Shown one piece after another: positions 14,441-22,213 of a DNA stretch of 27,060 nucleotides; positions within the stretch are counted from its first letter, which is position 1, and every line of letters starts with the position of its first letter. Source of the DNA: JAEXNA01 sp050486105 (GTDB lineage Bacteria > Vulcanimicrobiota > Xenobia > Xenobiales > JADMJV01); assembly GCA_050486105.1 (NCBI GenBank), contig JBJHCR010000048.1:1-27060 (forward strand), read 5' to 3'. The notes beneath the pieces were generated by a model. That model made no database searches. It saw only the letters and a list, made by a program, of their open reading frames with translations, and was not told the DNA's origin. The translations under genes and the position numbers were made by a program.

Positions 14441-15426
14441 TTCATCGCTGCCAGCAAACGCTGAGCCGTTTGGGCAAACGTTCCAGCTTTGTCGGTGCCG
14501 TTGACGATTCGGCGGGCGTTATGGAAGTCGGTTTGATTGTCGTTGATGTAGTGGTCCAGTCGCCGACCGGTGAAAGTGCCGTCTCTCATTCCACCCACCA
14601 GGATGCGGGCGGCCACTTGGGGGTTCTTGGCCAAGTTGGGGTTGCCCACCAGGTCCATGCCCAGGCGGCGCGACCAATCGGTGTAGTTTCTTCGACCGGT
14701 GATCTGCACATAGCCCCGTCCTTTGAAGCGCGGGCCATCACCAGGTTGAGTGTTCCCTAAGCTGCGGCGGCCCTCATAAGCTCGGCCTGAGGCGAATTCC
14801 TCCATGTGGGCGCCTGCTCCCGATTCGTGCACGGTGGTGGCCAGGATGTAGGCCAACTGAGCTTTGTTGGTCACGCCCTGCCGGTTGGCTTCGGCGACAA
14901 TGCCGGGGAAGTGTTGGCGTGCGGCGTTCTGATGCCCTCGGGGAAGAGCGGCCACCAGGCGTTCCACGTTGACGTTGCCCACATTGCCAGCCGGTCCCAT
15001 AGGGGCGGTTCCTCCAGGGCCCCCTGGTGTACCCGCCGAGCCGTAGGGTCCACTACCAGCGGGAGGAGTGCCAGCCCCGGGACCACCCATTTGGGGAAAG
15101 TTTCCGAAGCCAGGATTGCCACCTAGGAAGTTGCCCATGGGCGAGCCTCCCATGGGTCCACAGCCGCAACCGGGGCCTCCGGCCATTCCAGGGACACCGC
15201 CGAAGCCAGGGTTGGCGATGGGCGAGAAGCCGGTTTGTCCGGGCATCCCTGCGCCAGGAAAGCCTCCACCCATCTGTTGGGCCATGAGGTTCATCATCAT
15301 GGTCATCATCATCTGCATCATTTGCATCATCGGATTCTGACCGCCCCCGCCCGGAAAACCTCCAAACTGCTGGGTCTGGTTCATTCCCCCGAAGTTTGAG
15401 AAATTGTTTATCGTTGAAAAAGCCAT
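14437..15426 (-). CDS. GH19 chitinase/lysozyme-like protein with Met/Gly-rich N-terminus
   Basis: The 329-residue product has two parts. Residues 1 to about 155 are low complexity: an Asn/Phe/Gly head (MAFSTINNFSNFGGMNQ), a Met-Gln run coded around 15270-15340, and Gly/Pro-rich sequence. Residues about 158-329 form a GH19-type domain: QLAYILATTVHESGAGAHME with the His-Glu of the catalytic acid, a second acidic site in EEFASGRAYEGR, and FKGRGYVQITGRRNYTDWS, the most conserved GH19 block. Such domains cleave chitin or peptidoglycan, often in phage or predation lysis. No signal peptide is visible, so export, if any, is by another route. The start at 15424-15426 has AGGAG about 5 nt upstream; the longer frame to 15522 lacks sense. 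Convergent with the sulfatase-fold gene. Confidence 0.85.
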   Translation of the reverse strand: MAFSTINNFSNFGGMNQTQQFGGFPGGGGQNPMMQMMQMMMTMMMNLMAQQMGGGFPGAGMPGQTGFSPIANPGFGGVPGMAGGPGCGCGPMGGSPMGNFLGGNPGFGNFPQMGGPGAGTPPAGSGPYGSAGTPGGPGGTAPMGPAGNVGNVNVERLVAALPRGHQNAARQHFPGIVAEANRQGVTNKAQLAYILATTVHESGAGAHMEEFASGRAYEGRRSLGNTQPGDGPRFKGRGYVQITGRRNYTDWSRRLGMDLVGNPNLAKNPQVAARILVGGMRDGTFTGRRLDHYINDNQTDFHNARRIVNGTDKAGTFAQTAQRLLAAMN

Positions 15427-15593
15427 TCGCACTCCTGTTTTGTTATCTTGGGACCAGAATAGCTGCGAGGTCTTGAGATAATCCAGGAAGCAGACTGGAG
15501 TAAATGAAACAGAAGTTGCCAAAGTGTGAACATGGCGTTAACTTCGATGAGTGAGTGCCCGCTTCTGGCAGTGCGGGAAATCTAGCCATCCCG

Positions 15594-16007
15594 TCAGCGA
15601 GCGAATGGGTTGTGAATCAGAACACTCCCGAAACGCTGCCCGTGGCTTAGGTCTTCGGTCAAAAGTACGACACTTCCAGCGGCACGAGCGGCTTCGATGA
15701 TGGCAGCGTCCCAGTAGGATACTTGAAAACGATCCTTGGTGGTAAGGGCGGCTTCCACCAGTTGCAGAGTCCCCTCCACGATGGGATAGCGTTTTAGGGA
15801 TTCGATGAATCTGAAGGCCTGATGATGAGTGATAGGCTTGGGATGAATTGGGCGAGCGGCCTGGACATAGAACTCTTGAAGTACTTGAACCGATAGTGTC
15901 AGGTCTCGGTGGGTGAGAAGGTGACGTGCAATTTCGGCCTTTTCGACTTCTGCTGCTGTGCTGCTCACAGCATAAAGCAAGATGTTGGTGTCAACGAAAC
16001 GCGTCAC
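15594..16007 (-). CDS. vapC: PIN-domain toxin (VapC-like)
   Basis: The 137-residue product is a PIN-domain ribonuclease of normal VapC length. It begins MTRFVDTNILLYAVSS and has the expected acidic set: Asp6, Glu45 (VLQEFYVQA), Asp100 (SYWDAAIIEAA) and Asp119 (LLTEDLSHGQ), which bind Mg2+ for RNA cleavage. Toxins of this type cut tRNA or rRNA and stop growth unless held by the antitoxin. The start is a GTG at 16005-16007, lying 17 nt inside the antitoxin frame, so translation is coupled. The longer frame to 16142 is only a shadow of the antitoxin gene. RNA target cannot be predicted. Confidence 0.88.
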   Translation of the reverse strand: MTRFVDTNILLYAVSSTAAEVEKAEIARHLLTHRDLTLSVQVLQEFYVQAARPIHPKPITHHQAFRFIESLKRYPIVEGTLQLVEAALTTKDRFQVSYWDAAIIEAARAAGSVVLLTEDLSHGQRFGSVLIHNPFAR

Positions 16008-16236
16008 GATCGTGCACTTGCTCTCTCGAAAAGCGGTTTTTTGCCGAAAAGCCGTCTTCAATGGACTCGATAACCTCATTGTGCAATCGCAATAGCCGCT
16101 CAAATTCGCTTTCTTCTGCGACGAGATCTTGCAGATAGGCACGCACCAGGGCAGTGACTGACGTCTTTCTTTCAGCCGCTTTGATGCGGGCTTGAGTGTA
16201 GAGGTCTTCAGGCACAGATACTGTGATGTTTTTCAC
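15991..16236 (-). CDS. Antitoxin with ribbon-helix-helix N-terminus
   Basis: The 81-residue product begins MKNITVSVPEDLYTQARIKA and continues RKTSVTALVRAYLQDLVAEE, a ribbon-helix-helix (MetJ/Arc, CopG-like) DNA-binding module in which the first strand (ITVSV) reads DNA as a dimer. The C-terminal part (FERLLRLHNEVIESIEDGFS onward) would wrap the PIN toxin. The start is GTG at 16234-16236 with no obvious Shine-Dalgarno site. A perfect 11-bp inverted repeat overlaps this start, as expected for autoregulation by the toxin-antitoxin complex. Its 3' end overlaps the toxin gene. Confidence 0.87.
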   Translation of the reverse strand: MKNITVSVPEDLYTQARIKAAERKTSVTALVRAYLQDLVAEESEFERLLRLHNEVIESIEDGFSAKNRFSREQVHDRDAFR

Positions 16237-16250
16237 ATGATCACAGTATC
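16217..16250. promoter_or_regulatory. Palindromic operator of the toxin-antitoxin operon
   Basis: GATACTGTGAT (16217-16227) and its exact reverse complement ATCACAGTATC (16240-16250) flank a 12-nt spacer that contains the GTG start of the antitoxin. The 11-bp perfect arms, the location on the start codon and the ribbon-helix-helix product next to it make an autorepression site likely. Half-site centres are 23 bp apart, about two helical turns, which suits two dimers on one face. The left arm also encodes antitoxin codons 4-7. Confidence 0.72.
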
Positions 16251-16386
16251 AAGATGGGTGGGTTGAGTAAAGGTGGACCCCCTTTCTATTGAAGGTCTCG
16301 TTTGCGCGTAAACTCGGGTGAGACGTGACCGCACCCCCCGCACACCAGTACAGGTTTTGGGCTGTGAAGAGCCAAACGTTTCTTCT

Positions 16387-17331
16387 ATGTCGTATGCTGG
16401 AGGACTCGAACAGCTTTTGCAGTCGCTCTCTTCCGATGGGGAAAGGGTGGAAGATGGCTCTTTCACCATGGACCTCACCCTGGCTCGGCAAAAACTCGCT
16501 CGTTATCAGGGGAGCATCAGCGAGCGCAGTTTGGTTTTTCTTGTTTCGGCCTTAGTGAGCGCTGGTGCGCAGCAGATCGAGATCAGCAGTTCTCCCAGCG
16601 AGATCGTTCTGACGGCTCCAGGGGCTTTCGTCGATCGGGCGAGTTTTGTAGATGAAAAGCAACGCCTGATTTTAGGCGGGTACCAAACCGGCCGTCTGGA
16701 CCTACTGCTGGGCTGCCAACACGCCATCCTTCGAGGGGCAAACCAGGTGGAGATTCAAGCTCACAGTGATGACGCTCCGGGCTATCGCTGGACCTTGCAC
16801 CTCGATCGCGATCTCTTTTCGGAGCTGGAATCGAGCCCAGAGTCCTCTACCAGAATCACCATTTCCGTGGCCAAAAGCCGCTGGTTTGCGACGACCGGCA
16901 GCAGTTCGGTGGGAGGTGGCTATGCCGGCATGCCCGCCGAGTATCGGCAGGTAGATCGTGCTTGTGCCCACAGCCTGGTTCCCATCAGTATCGAAGGGAA
17001 GTCCATCAATCGTCCCTTTTTCCTCACTCAAGTCCCTTTGGCGATCCAAGTAGGGGAGCTTCCCCCCAGAGCGGTCAGCTTCCCCAGGGCAGAACGAAAG
17101 AAGCTTGAGCCTGGTCAAGGTGGCTGGAGGGGAGCGTTCGGTTTGCAGCCAGGCAAGGTGACCCTGATCGTCTCCGGAGTGGAGATGGGAACCTTGCGTC
17201 GCACCGGTCTCGATGGGGTGGTCTTCCACGACGGCTTGAAGAGAGACCTTTCCCGTGAAAGTCTGGTGGAGGATCGGCAGTATGATGAGCTATGGAGAGA
17301 CCTCAGGCGTCTGGCTCTCGATGCCTGCTGA
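16387..17331 (+). CDS. Protein of unknown function, possibly degenerate GHKL-ATPase-like
   Basis: I do not recognise this 314-residue cytoplasmic protein with confidence. The N-terminal 110 residues (TLARQKLARYQGSISERSLV, then ALVSAGAQQIEIS and EIVLTAPGAFVDRASF) recall the start of GHKL/HATPase domains, where a helix followed by a beta strand leads to a DxGxG motif. Here the Asp-Gly box is replaced by APGAF, so ATP binding is doubtful. The centre holds RITISVAKSRWFATTGSSS and a Gly-rich stretch. The C-terminus ends with an acidic, Arg-rich helix (DELWRDLRRLALDA). No signal peptide or membrane helix is visible. The ATG at 16387 fits the onset of protein-like sequence; the 23 residues before it in the longer frame (from 16318) look random. 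The start lies 150 nt from the divergent antitoxin gene. Confidence 0.6.
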   Translation: MSYAGGLEQLLQSLSSDGERVEDGSFTMDLTLARQKLARYQGSISERSLVFLVSALVSAGAQQIEISSSPSEIVLTAPGAFVDRASFVDEKQRLILGGYQTGRLDLLLGCQHAILRGANQVEIQAHSDDAPGYRWTLHLDRDLFSELESSPESSTRITISVAKSRWFATTGSSSVGGGYAGMPAEYRQVDRACAHSLVPISIEGKSINRPFFLTQVPLAIQVGELPPRAVSFPRAERKKLEPGQGGWRGAFGLQPGKVTLIVSGVEMGTLRRTGLDGVVFHDGLKRDLSRESLVEDRQYDELWRDLRRLALDAC

Positions 17332-17373
17332 CGGTTTGTCTAAGCGAGGCAACTGAAGACCTTCCTAAGATAG

Positions 17374-18456
17374 GTGGTGACCGCTATTTCCCAAAACTCA
17401 GCTTCAGAGTTCTCCGAAAAAGACGTGAAAGGCCCTAATAAACCCTTCCGATTTCTTTGTCTTTATTTGGGGGAGCTCCCCTCATTTATTGACCTTTTCC
17501 TTGACAGTTGCCAGAACGTACCCCAGCTTGATTTTGTCATTCTCACGGATGATGAGCGAACCTGTCCTCCTAGTCCCCCCAATGTCACTTTCCAACATCT
17601 CACCTTGCACCACCTCCGCCATTTGAGCAGAAGCACTCTAGGTCTAGAGATAGCTTGGGATCATCCTTACAAGATTTCTGACCTAAAGCCCATGTTTGGG
17701 CAGCTTTTCAGCGAGCACTTTGTGAACTATGAATACTGGGGGTTTTTCGATCTTGACCAAATCTTCAGCCGAGACTTGATAAACTTTTTCATGCAAGGTC
17801 GTCAAGAGAAAGCCGACATCATCAACACTCATAATTTATGGACCCACGGCCCACTCATGGCTCTCAAGAACAGCGAGTCCTCAAGAAACCTCTTTAGGAA
17901 GAGTAAAGACTGGCAATCTGTCGTCACCGAGCCACCCCATAGGGCTTTCGATGAGTGTGGCAAGAAATACTGGTCGCTCATTCAACGTTTTGGCATGGCC
18001 GCTGACCGTCTGCCCAGGGTTTCGAGCTTTCTCGATCTCAGCGCCTCGGAACTCTTGGATATCGACGACTTTGAGTGTTTTACAACGGTTCTCCGACGCG
18101 AGCTTGAAAGGGGACGAATGACGCTGTTTCAGGCCAACGTTCTCAAGGAATCTCTCTCCTGTCGAGATTTCGTCCAGGTTAGCCCAGACGGAATTCGAGA
18201 CCGTCATGGAAGGGCATGGTGCGGCTATCATTGGGTCACCGAGAAAGAACGTAGGATTTTTCATTATCCCTCTTGGACCGAAATTCCACCACGGTATTAC
18301 GTAACGCGCTTCGGATTTTTTGACTCGGATAGACCTCTCTGGAACAAGGTGCTCCTAATCATAAGATTCTGCCGAGCTCTCGTGCTCTTAGTGAGAGACC
18401 GCTACGTTTATCACTTCAGGTACTCCGGAGAGATGCCGAAAAGGCCCTTCGTTTGA
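17374..18456 (+). CDS. DUF6625-like glycosyltransferase
   Basis: The 360-residue product has the signature of DUF6625-type glycosyltransferases: FRFLCLYLGELPSFIDLFLD, then FVILTDDE, then PYKISDLKPMFGQLFSEHFV and YEYWGFFDLDQIFSRDL. The Asp-Leu-Asp in FFDLDQ would be the DxD that holds the metal and nucleotide sugar. The lysine/aspartate block KISDLKP is conserved in the family. It probably adds a sugar to a surface polysaccharide in the cytoplasm. Third codon positions are poorer in G+C than in neighbours: in my count of the first 40 codons about half end in G or C, versus roughly three quarters in pepM and the sulfatase-fold gene. That suggests recent acquisition. GTG at 17374 or 17377 is the start; no good ribosome binding site is seen. 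Confidence 0.78.
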   Translation: MVTAISQNSASEFSEKDVKGPNKPFRFLCLYLGELPSFIDLFLDSCQNVPQLDFVILTDDERTCPPSPPNVTFQHLTLHHLRHLSRSTLGLEIAWDHPYKISDLKPMFGQLFSEHFVNYEYWGFFDLDQIFSRDLINFFMQGRQEKADIINTHNLWTHGPLMALKNSESSRNLFRKSKDWQSVVTEPPHRAFDECGKKYWSLIQRFGMAADRLPRVSSFLDLSASELLDIDDFECFTTVLRRELERGRMTLFQANVLKESLSCRDFVQVSPDGIRDRHGRAWCGYHWVTEKERRIFHYPSWTEIPPRYYVTRFGFFDSDRPLWNKVLLIIRFCRALVLLVRDRYVYHFRYSGEMPKRPFV

Positions 18457-18711
18457 ATCGCAACACCTCTTGGCCCTCATCCGAGTTTGCCGATAGCCAG
18501 GTCTCTTTGAAGTCGCTTGCCGTTCCTGCCCGTTCGCTGGGACCGAGTCTTAACGAGAGCGGCTCACGACCGTTGGCCCCCGAGAATCAGAAAACAGTCA
18601 GCACTTGTCCCACTATCTCGTTTTGAGTTTCCTACTTGTTGGTACACCCTTCTTGAGGTCTCGACGTTTGAGCGGTGTGATCTTCACCTATCTCTTCTGA
18701 AAGGGACAAGC

Positions 18712-21000
18712 ATGCTTAGTCTTCGGGGTTTTCTCTTCATCCTTATTCTCCTGACATGTCCGATTCTTACTGGCTGCGGGGGAGGTAGTTCGGGGGAGAT
18801 CCTTTCTGACGGCTTTCAGACCTTTGCTCCTACACCGGAGTCCAGTTCCGGAGATTTGAGCCTCCGCCTCCTATTCCAAGAAGTGGACCCCTCTATCGAT
18901 TCGATTCTGCTGACCGGATTGGACCAGAGTGGAGCCGTGCTCTTTGGCCCTCAACGGTTTCTTCGACCGACACGAGAAGTCTTGGAGCTTTTGATCCCAA
19001 GCACGGTGAACCAGGTTCAGATAGATGGGTTTGCCTTAGGACACAGCAATCCGGTCTTTCAGGTGACGGCGCCGGTGTTGTTCTCACCGGGCAGTTCGGT
19101 GGTGACCATTGTACTCATAGAACAGGGGTTTCCTGGCCCCCAAGGTTCCCCTGGCGCTGATGGAACTGACGGAGCACCCGGCCCCCAGGGACCTCCCGGC
19201 GCTGATGGAGCAGACGGCTCTCCCGGTCCCCAAGGTCCTCCGGGGCCCAGCCTTCCTATGATCGTCAACTTCGTCACGAGCCCTCTTCCTGCCGCACCGG
19301 GATCGGCGATCAGCGTTCGGGTGATCGCCCAAAGCCCCGAGAGTCTGGCCCTGTCCTACCAATGGACTTCGGATTGGACCATCGTCGGGAGCTCGGACAC
19401 CTCGGAGGTGACCCTGGAAGCTCCCGCTCTTGTTTCGGGCACTACTGGAGCCCAGACTACGGCCACAGTGGTGGTGAGCGACAGCAATGGGCGGACTTCT
19501 CAGGGCACGGTTCTGATCTTCACCCGAGCCGAAGTGCCTCAGTTCCAGGGATTGTCGGTGACCGAGCAGTTCGGAAGCATCTTCACCTTTTTGGCCCAGT
19601 TCTTCGACCCTCAGGGAAGCGAGCTCGATGTTCGTTGGTTTCTGTCGGGGGAAGAGCTGTCTTCGAACACCACTCAGGGCTCCTCTCAGTGGACCTGGTA
19701 CGCCGGGGGGATTCCGGGGTTGCGCGAGGTTCGGGTTTCGGCCACCAATTCGTTTGGCCTCACCAGCACTGCCCGCCAGCTCTTGTCCGTTGAGGGAAGA
19801 ACGAGCTGGTCCTCTTGGGGCAGCTTGGGGCGCGACCTTCAAGCCACCAGAAGAACCCCTGTGGTCGGACCGAGTAGCCCTTCTTTGGTTTCTAGTATTC
19901 AGATCCCGGGTTTGAGATCTGGGGGAGGTATAGCCCAGATGCCTGGCGGAGCGGTTTGTTTGGTGTTGGAGAACCGGGTGAGGGTGTACAATCTGGCAAG
20001 CCTTGCCAATCCTGGACAGGGCCAACTGCCAAGATCCGAATCCCTCGGCACGCCTGCCATAGACCCTATGGAGCGGATCTTTGTCCTCTCCCAAGACCCC
20101 TCCGGCAGTAATCGAGCCGTCTTGAGCCGCTTTCCGGCCACCCTGAGCACGGCCCCTGCATCCCCCAGTCCTTCTGACCGGAACGTTACACTCCAAGGCT
20201 CAGAGGCGGGGGGGAGTCCCGGATTTGATCCCCACGGCCGTTTACTGGTGGCTTCCTGCAGCCGCCCGTTTGAGCAGGCCTGGCTGGAGATTTTTGATCC
20301 CGACACCTTGGTCCGAGTGGGAGAGGAATTTCTGCTGGCAGGAGATCGAACCAACTCCACTCCCAGCGTGGCCGCCGATGGCACCATTTACGTGGTCAGC
20401 GCCAGCAGCAACCAAGTTTTCCTGAACATCATCGATCCCCAGGCTGATACCGTGGCTTCTGTGTTACTTTCGGGAACCAGCGTGGCCTTCGGACAGCCCC
20501 TGGTGGCTATCGATGGCTCGGTGTATGTGCCCTCTCACGATTTGGGGAATCAAGCCTATCTGAACGTCGTTCGACCGGGGACCACCACCAACATCCCCTT
20601 AGAGCTCCCTGGCGAAGCTGTCGCTTTTGCCAGCGCAGCCGAGGACCTTCAAGGACGGATTCTGGTGAGCAGCTTTCAACTTTCAGGTTCAGGCTATCTG
20701 ACCCTCGTCTATCCTACGTCCCTGAGCTCAGTGGACCGGATTCTCTACGGTTTTAGTAATGACACCCTGCCCATGGCCCCTACGGTGGCTGCCGATGGCC
20801 GAGTTTATCTTGCTTCCTCGAGTCCTAGTGATAGTGCAAGATTGTACATCATGGGGGAGGATGATCCGTTCGTAGGCTCCTTGCCTTTCCTCAGTCAGGC
20901 ATATTGCGGGCCCACAGTTCTACTCACTCCTGAGGGGCAGATCGTCATTGGGGTGTACAACGACACAGGATCAGGCGGCGGTTTCGCTGTCTTGCAGTGA
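18712..21000 (+). CDS. Large lipoprotein with collagen-like stretch and propeller-like C-terminus
   Basis: The 762-residue product starts with a lipoprotein signal (LRGFLFILILLTCPILTGCG), with the lipidated Cys at residue 22. After a 115-residue beta-rich region comes a run of 14 Gly-X-Y triplets, then two Ig/PKD-like domains (ALSYQWTSDWTIVGSSDTSE and LDVRWFLSGEELSSN typify the W-containing strands). The last 340 residues have repeating units with TPSVAADGTIYVVS, APTVAADGRVYLAS and QPLVAIDGSVYVPS, the pattern of PQQ-like beta-propeller blades. It is probably a surface-exposed structural or binding protein on the outer membrane. ATG at 18712 has AAGGGA 7-8 nt upstream and begins the signal; the longer frame to 18517 is not protein-like. 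The preceding 255 nt hold no supported gene. I infer no specific function. Confidence 0.85.
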   Translation: MLSLRGFLFILILLTCPILTGCGGGSSGEILSDGFQTFAPTPESSSGDLSLRLLFQEVDPSIDSILLTGLDQSGAVLFGPQRFLRPTREVLELLIPSTVNQVQIDGFALGHSNPVFQVTAPVLFSPGSSVVTIVLIEQGFPGPQGSPGADGTDGAPGPQGPPGADGADGSPGPQGPPGPSLPMIVNFVTSPLPAAPGSAISVRVIAQSPESLALSYQWTSDWTIVGSSDTSEVTLEAPALVSGTTGAQTTATVVVSDSNGRTSQGTVLIFTRAEVPQFQGLSVTEQFGSIFTFLAQFFDPQGSELDVRWFLSGEELSSNTTQGSSQWTWYAGGIPGLREVRVSATNSFGLTSTARQLLSVEGRTSWSSWGSLGRDLQATRRTPVVGPSSPSLVSSIQIPGLRSGGGIAQMPGGAVCLVLENRVRVYNLASLANPGQGQLPRSESLGTPAIDPMERIFVLSQDPSGSNRAVLSRFPATLSTAPASPSPSDRNVTLQGSEAGGSPGFDPHGRLLVASCSRPFEQAWLEIFDPDTLVRVGEEFLLAGDRTNSTPSVAADGTIYVVSASSNQVFLNIIDPQADTVASVLLSGTSVAFGQPLVAIDGSVYVPSHDLGNQAYLNVVRPGTTTNIPLELPGEAVAFASAAEDLQGRILVSSFQLSGSGYLTLVYPTSLSSVDRILYGFSNDTLPMAPTVAADGRVYLASSSPSDSARLYIMGEDDPFVGSLPFLSQAYCGPTVLLTPEGQIVIGVYNDTGSGGGFAVLQ
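19126..19251 (+). repeat. Collagen-like Gly-X-Y tract (14 triplets)
   Basis: Fourteen consecutive codon triplets each begin with Gly: GFP GPQ GSP GAD GTD GAP, then GPQ GPP GAD GAD GSP GPQ GPP GPS. The block GPQGxPGADGxDGxPGPQGPP is internally repeated, so the tract probably grew by slippage or unequal exchange. It would form a short trimeric triple helix without hydroxyproline. Confidence 0.9.
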
Positions 21001-21052
21001 GTCGGACGCCCACGTTGATCGATCTTTAACGTTCCCTGTTTAGGATAACGGT

Positions 21053-21610
21053 ATGAGAGTGGCTCCAACACAGATTCCCTCTGTCGCCTCCCCAAAGCAA
21101 GGGCCCAGCACCGTTATCAATCGGGTGACTCGGGCCGCTCGAGGGTTGGCGGCGGGCTCGGCCATAACTCTCACCAGGAACCCTCTCAGTCGGAGCCTGG
21201 AGGCTTTGTTCTCCGAGAACGCGGCAGCGGACCGCCAGCGGGAAGCCCAGATTTCCGAATCTGTCGGGCAGCGACGAAAAGACCTGGTGGACCGAAACGA
21301 GACCCTCTTTTCCGGCCCCTTGTCTCCCAAGGCTTTGGCCCGAGAGATGCGTTCCATCCTCAAACCCTACAACCCCCTTCGACTTTTGGCCAACGACCCG
21401 GCCGCTGAGATGCGAGAGCTGGTGGAAAAACTCAGGACAAACTTGGCCGGCGAAGAGGAGGTGGTCGAGCGCCTACAGGCTGCCAAGACGGCCTATGTGT
21501 CTCGTTATAAGAATTCGGTGGATACCGACATTTGGGGTCACCGCTGTCGGTCCCCTGGCCGGTCGGAATCTGGCTCGAGAGGTCCTGAGCGTGCTGTCTT
21601 GAGAGGTTAA
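21053..21610 (+). CDS. Small helical protein of unknown function with a probable C-terminal frameshift
   Basis: I do not recognise this protein of about 185 residues. It has a basic, Thr/Arg-rich N-terminal part (INRVTRAARGLAAGSAITLT) and a helical middle with coiled-coil-like segments (LVDRNETLFSGPLSPKALA, then MRELVEKLRTNLAGEEEVV and ERLQAAKTAYVSRYKNSVDT). No signal or membrane segment is evident. The last 27 residues in this frame (WGHRCRSPGRSESGSRG and on) look like out-of-frame sequence. Shifting by one base near 21530 gives VTAVGPLAGRNLAREVLSVLS with a stop at 21600-21602, which is much more protein-like. The true end may thus be 21602. It sits just after the lipoprotein gene and converges with the next secreted-protein gene, the ends overlapping by 4 nt in the frame as given. 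Confidence 0.5.
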   Translation: MRVAPTQIPSVASPKQGPSTVINRVTRAARGLAAGSAITLTRNPLSRSLEALFSENAAADRQREAQISESVGQRRKDLVDRNETLFSGPLSPKALAREMRSILKPYNPLRLLANDPAAEMRELVEKLRTNLAGEEEVVERLQAAKTAYVSRYKNSVDTDIWGHRCRSPGRSESGSRGPERAVLRG

Positions 21611-22137
21611 AGTCTGGGAAAAGGCCGCCTTTGCCGGTCGATTCTCTTGGTGCCCCTTTTTTCGTCCTTCCGGGCTTCGGTCACCACAACCCTAGTTGGG
21701 GCCTTTATGCGGGGCAAAACGACGGCGGTGTACACTCCCCAACCGAAAGGGTAAGTGAGGTCGCTCCGCTCCGGCAGAAAGAAGTGAACCAAACGCGTCC
21801 CATCGGGCAAAACCTCCACTCCCTGAAATCGAGGAGGGTCGTTGATGCGGTCACGCCCGGTGGCTACCACCAGAAAATTGTTCTCGAGATCAGGGGAGTA
21901 GCCGGCCAAGAACGGATCGGGATTCGGGTGAGCCGGAAGGCCCTTGAATGGGGCTACGCTGGGCAGAGAAGTCACGAACTCTTCCAACTCTCGAGGGTTG
22001 GTGATCAGAGTGCTTTCGGGCGTCAGGGCGGTTTGAATGAGATATCCGCTGAACGTGTTCCCGACCGGGGACCCCTCCTGAGCAAGACAGGGGGAGAGCA
22101 GGATGGCCGTCAGCAGGAGACTCACGAGAAGACGCAT
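21607..22137 (-). CDS. Secreted protein of unknown function
   Basis: The 176-residue product has a Sec signal peptide (MRLLVSLLLTAILLSPCLA|QEG). The mature part of about 157 residues contains ITNPRELEEFVTSLP, PDLENNFLVVATGRDRIND and VHFFLPERSDLTYPFGWGVY, then a conserved-looking VVLPRIKAPTRVVVTEARKD. The strand order (a residue set for a protease-inhibitor-like or lipoprotein-like fold) recalls small secreted beta proteins that end in a V-V-L-P/K strand, but I cannot name the family. The C-terminus is highly basic (DRQRRPFPRL). No strong ribosome binding site precedes the ATG. It lies 76 nt downstream of the ankyrin protein gene on the same strand and could be cotranscribed with it. Confidence 0.65.
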   Translation of the reverse strand: MRLLVSLLLTAILLSPCLAQEGSPVGNTFSGYLIQTALTPESTLITNPRELEEFVTSLPSVAPFKGLPAHPNPDPFLAGYSPDLENNFLVVATGRDRINDPPRFQGVEVLPDGTRLVHFFLPERSDLTYPFGWGVYTAVVLPRIKAPTRVVVTEARKDEKRGTKRIDRQRRPFPRL

Positions 22138-22213
22138 AGGTCAGAGTTATTCGCCCCGCGTGGTCAGCCCTCCCCGGGGACCCTCTTTCCCTACGGTCGC
22201 TCAGGCGAACTCC

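Noticed and set aside
14437..15426. Collagen-like repeat in the GH19 head
   Set aside because: The Gly/Pro-rich region lacks a sustained Gly-X-Y register; it is a low-complexity linker.
18457..18711. Possible gene between the glycosyltransferase and the lipoprotein
   Set aside because: One frame is open for about 58 codons but has no start codon with a ribosome binding site and is Ser/Pro-rich, so no gene is supported.
19084..20196. Minus-strand frame of 370 codons
   Set aside because: It is antisense to the lipoprotein and its collagen-like repeat. The Gly/Arg/Ser-rich product is a typical shadow of a GC-rich gene.
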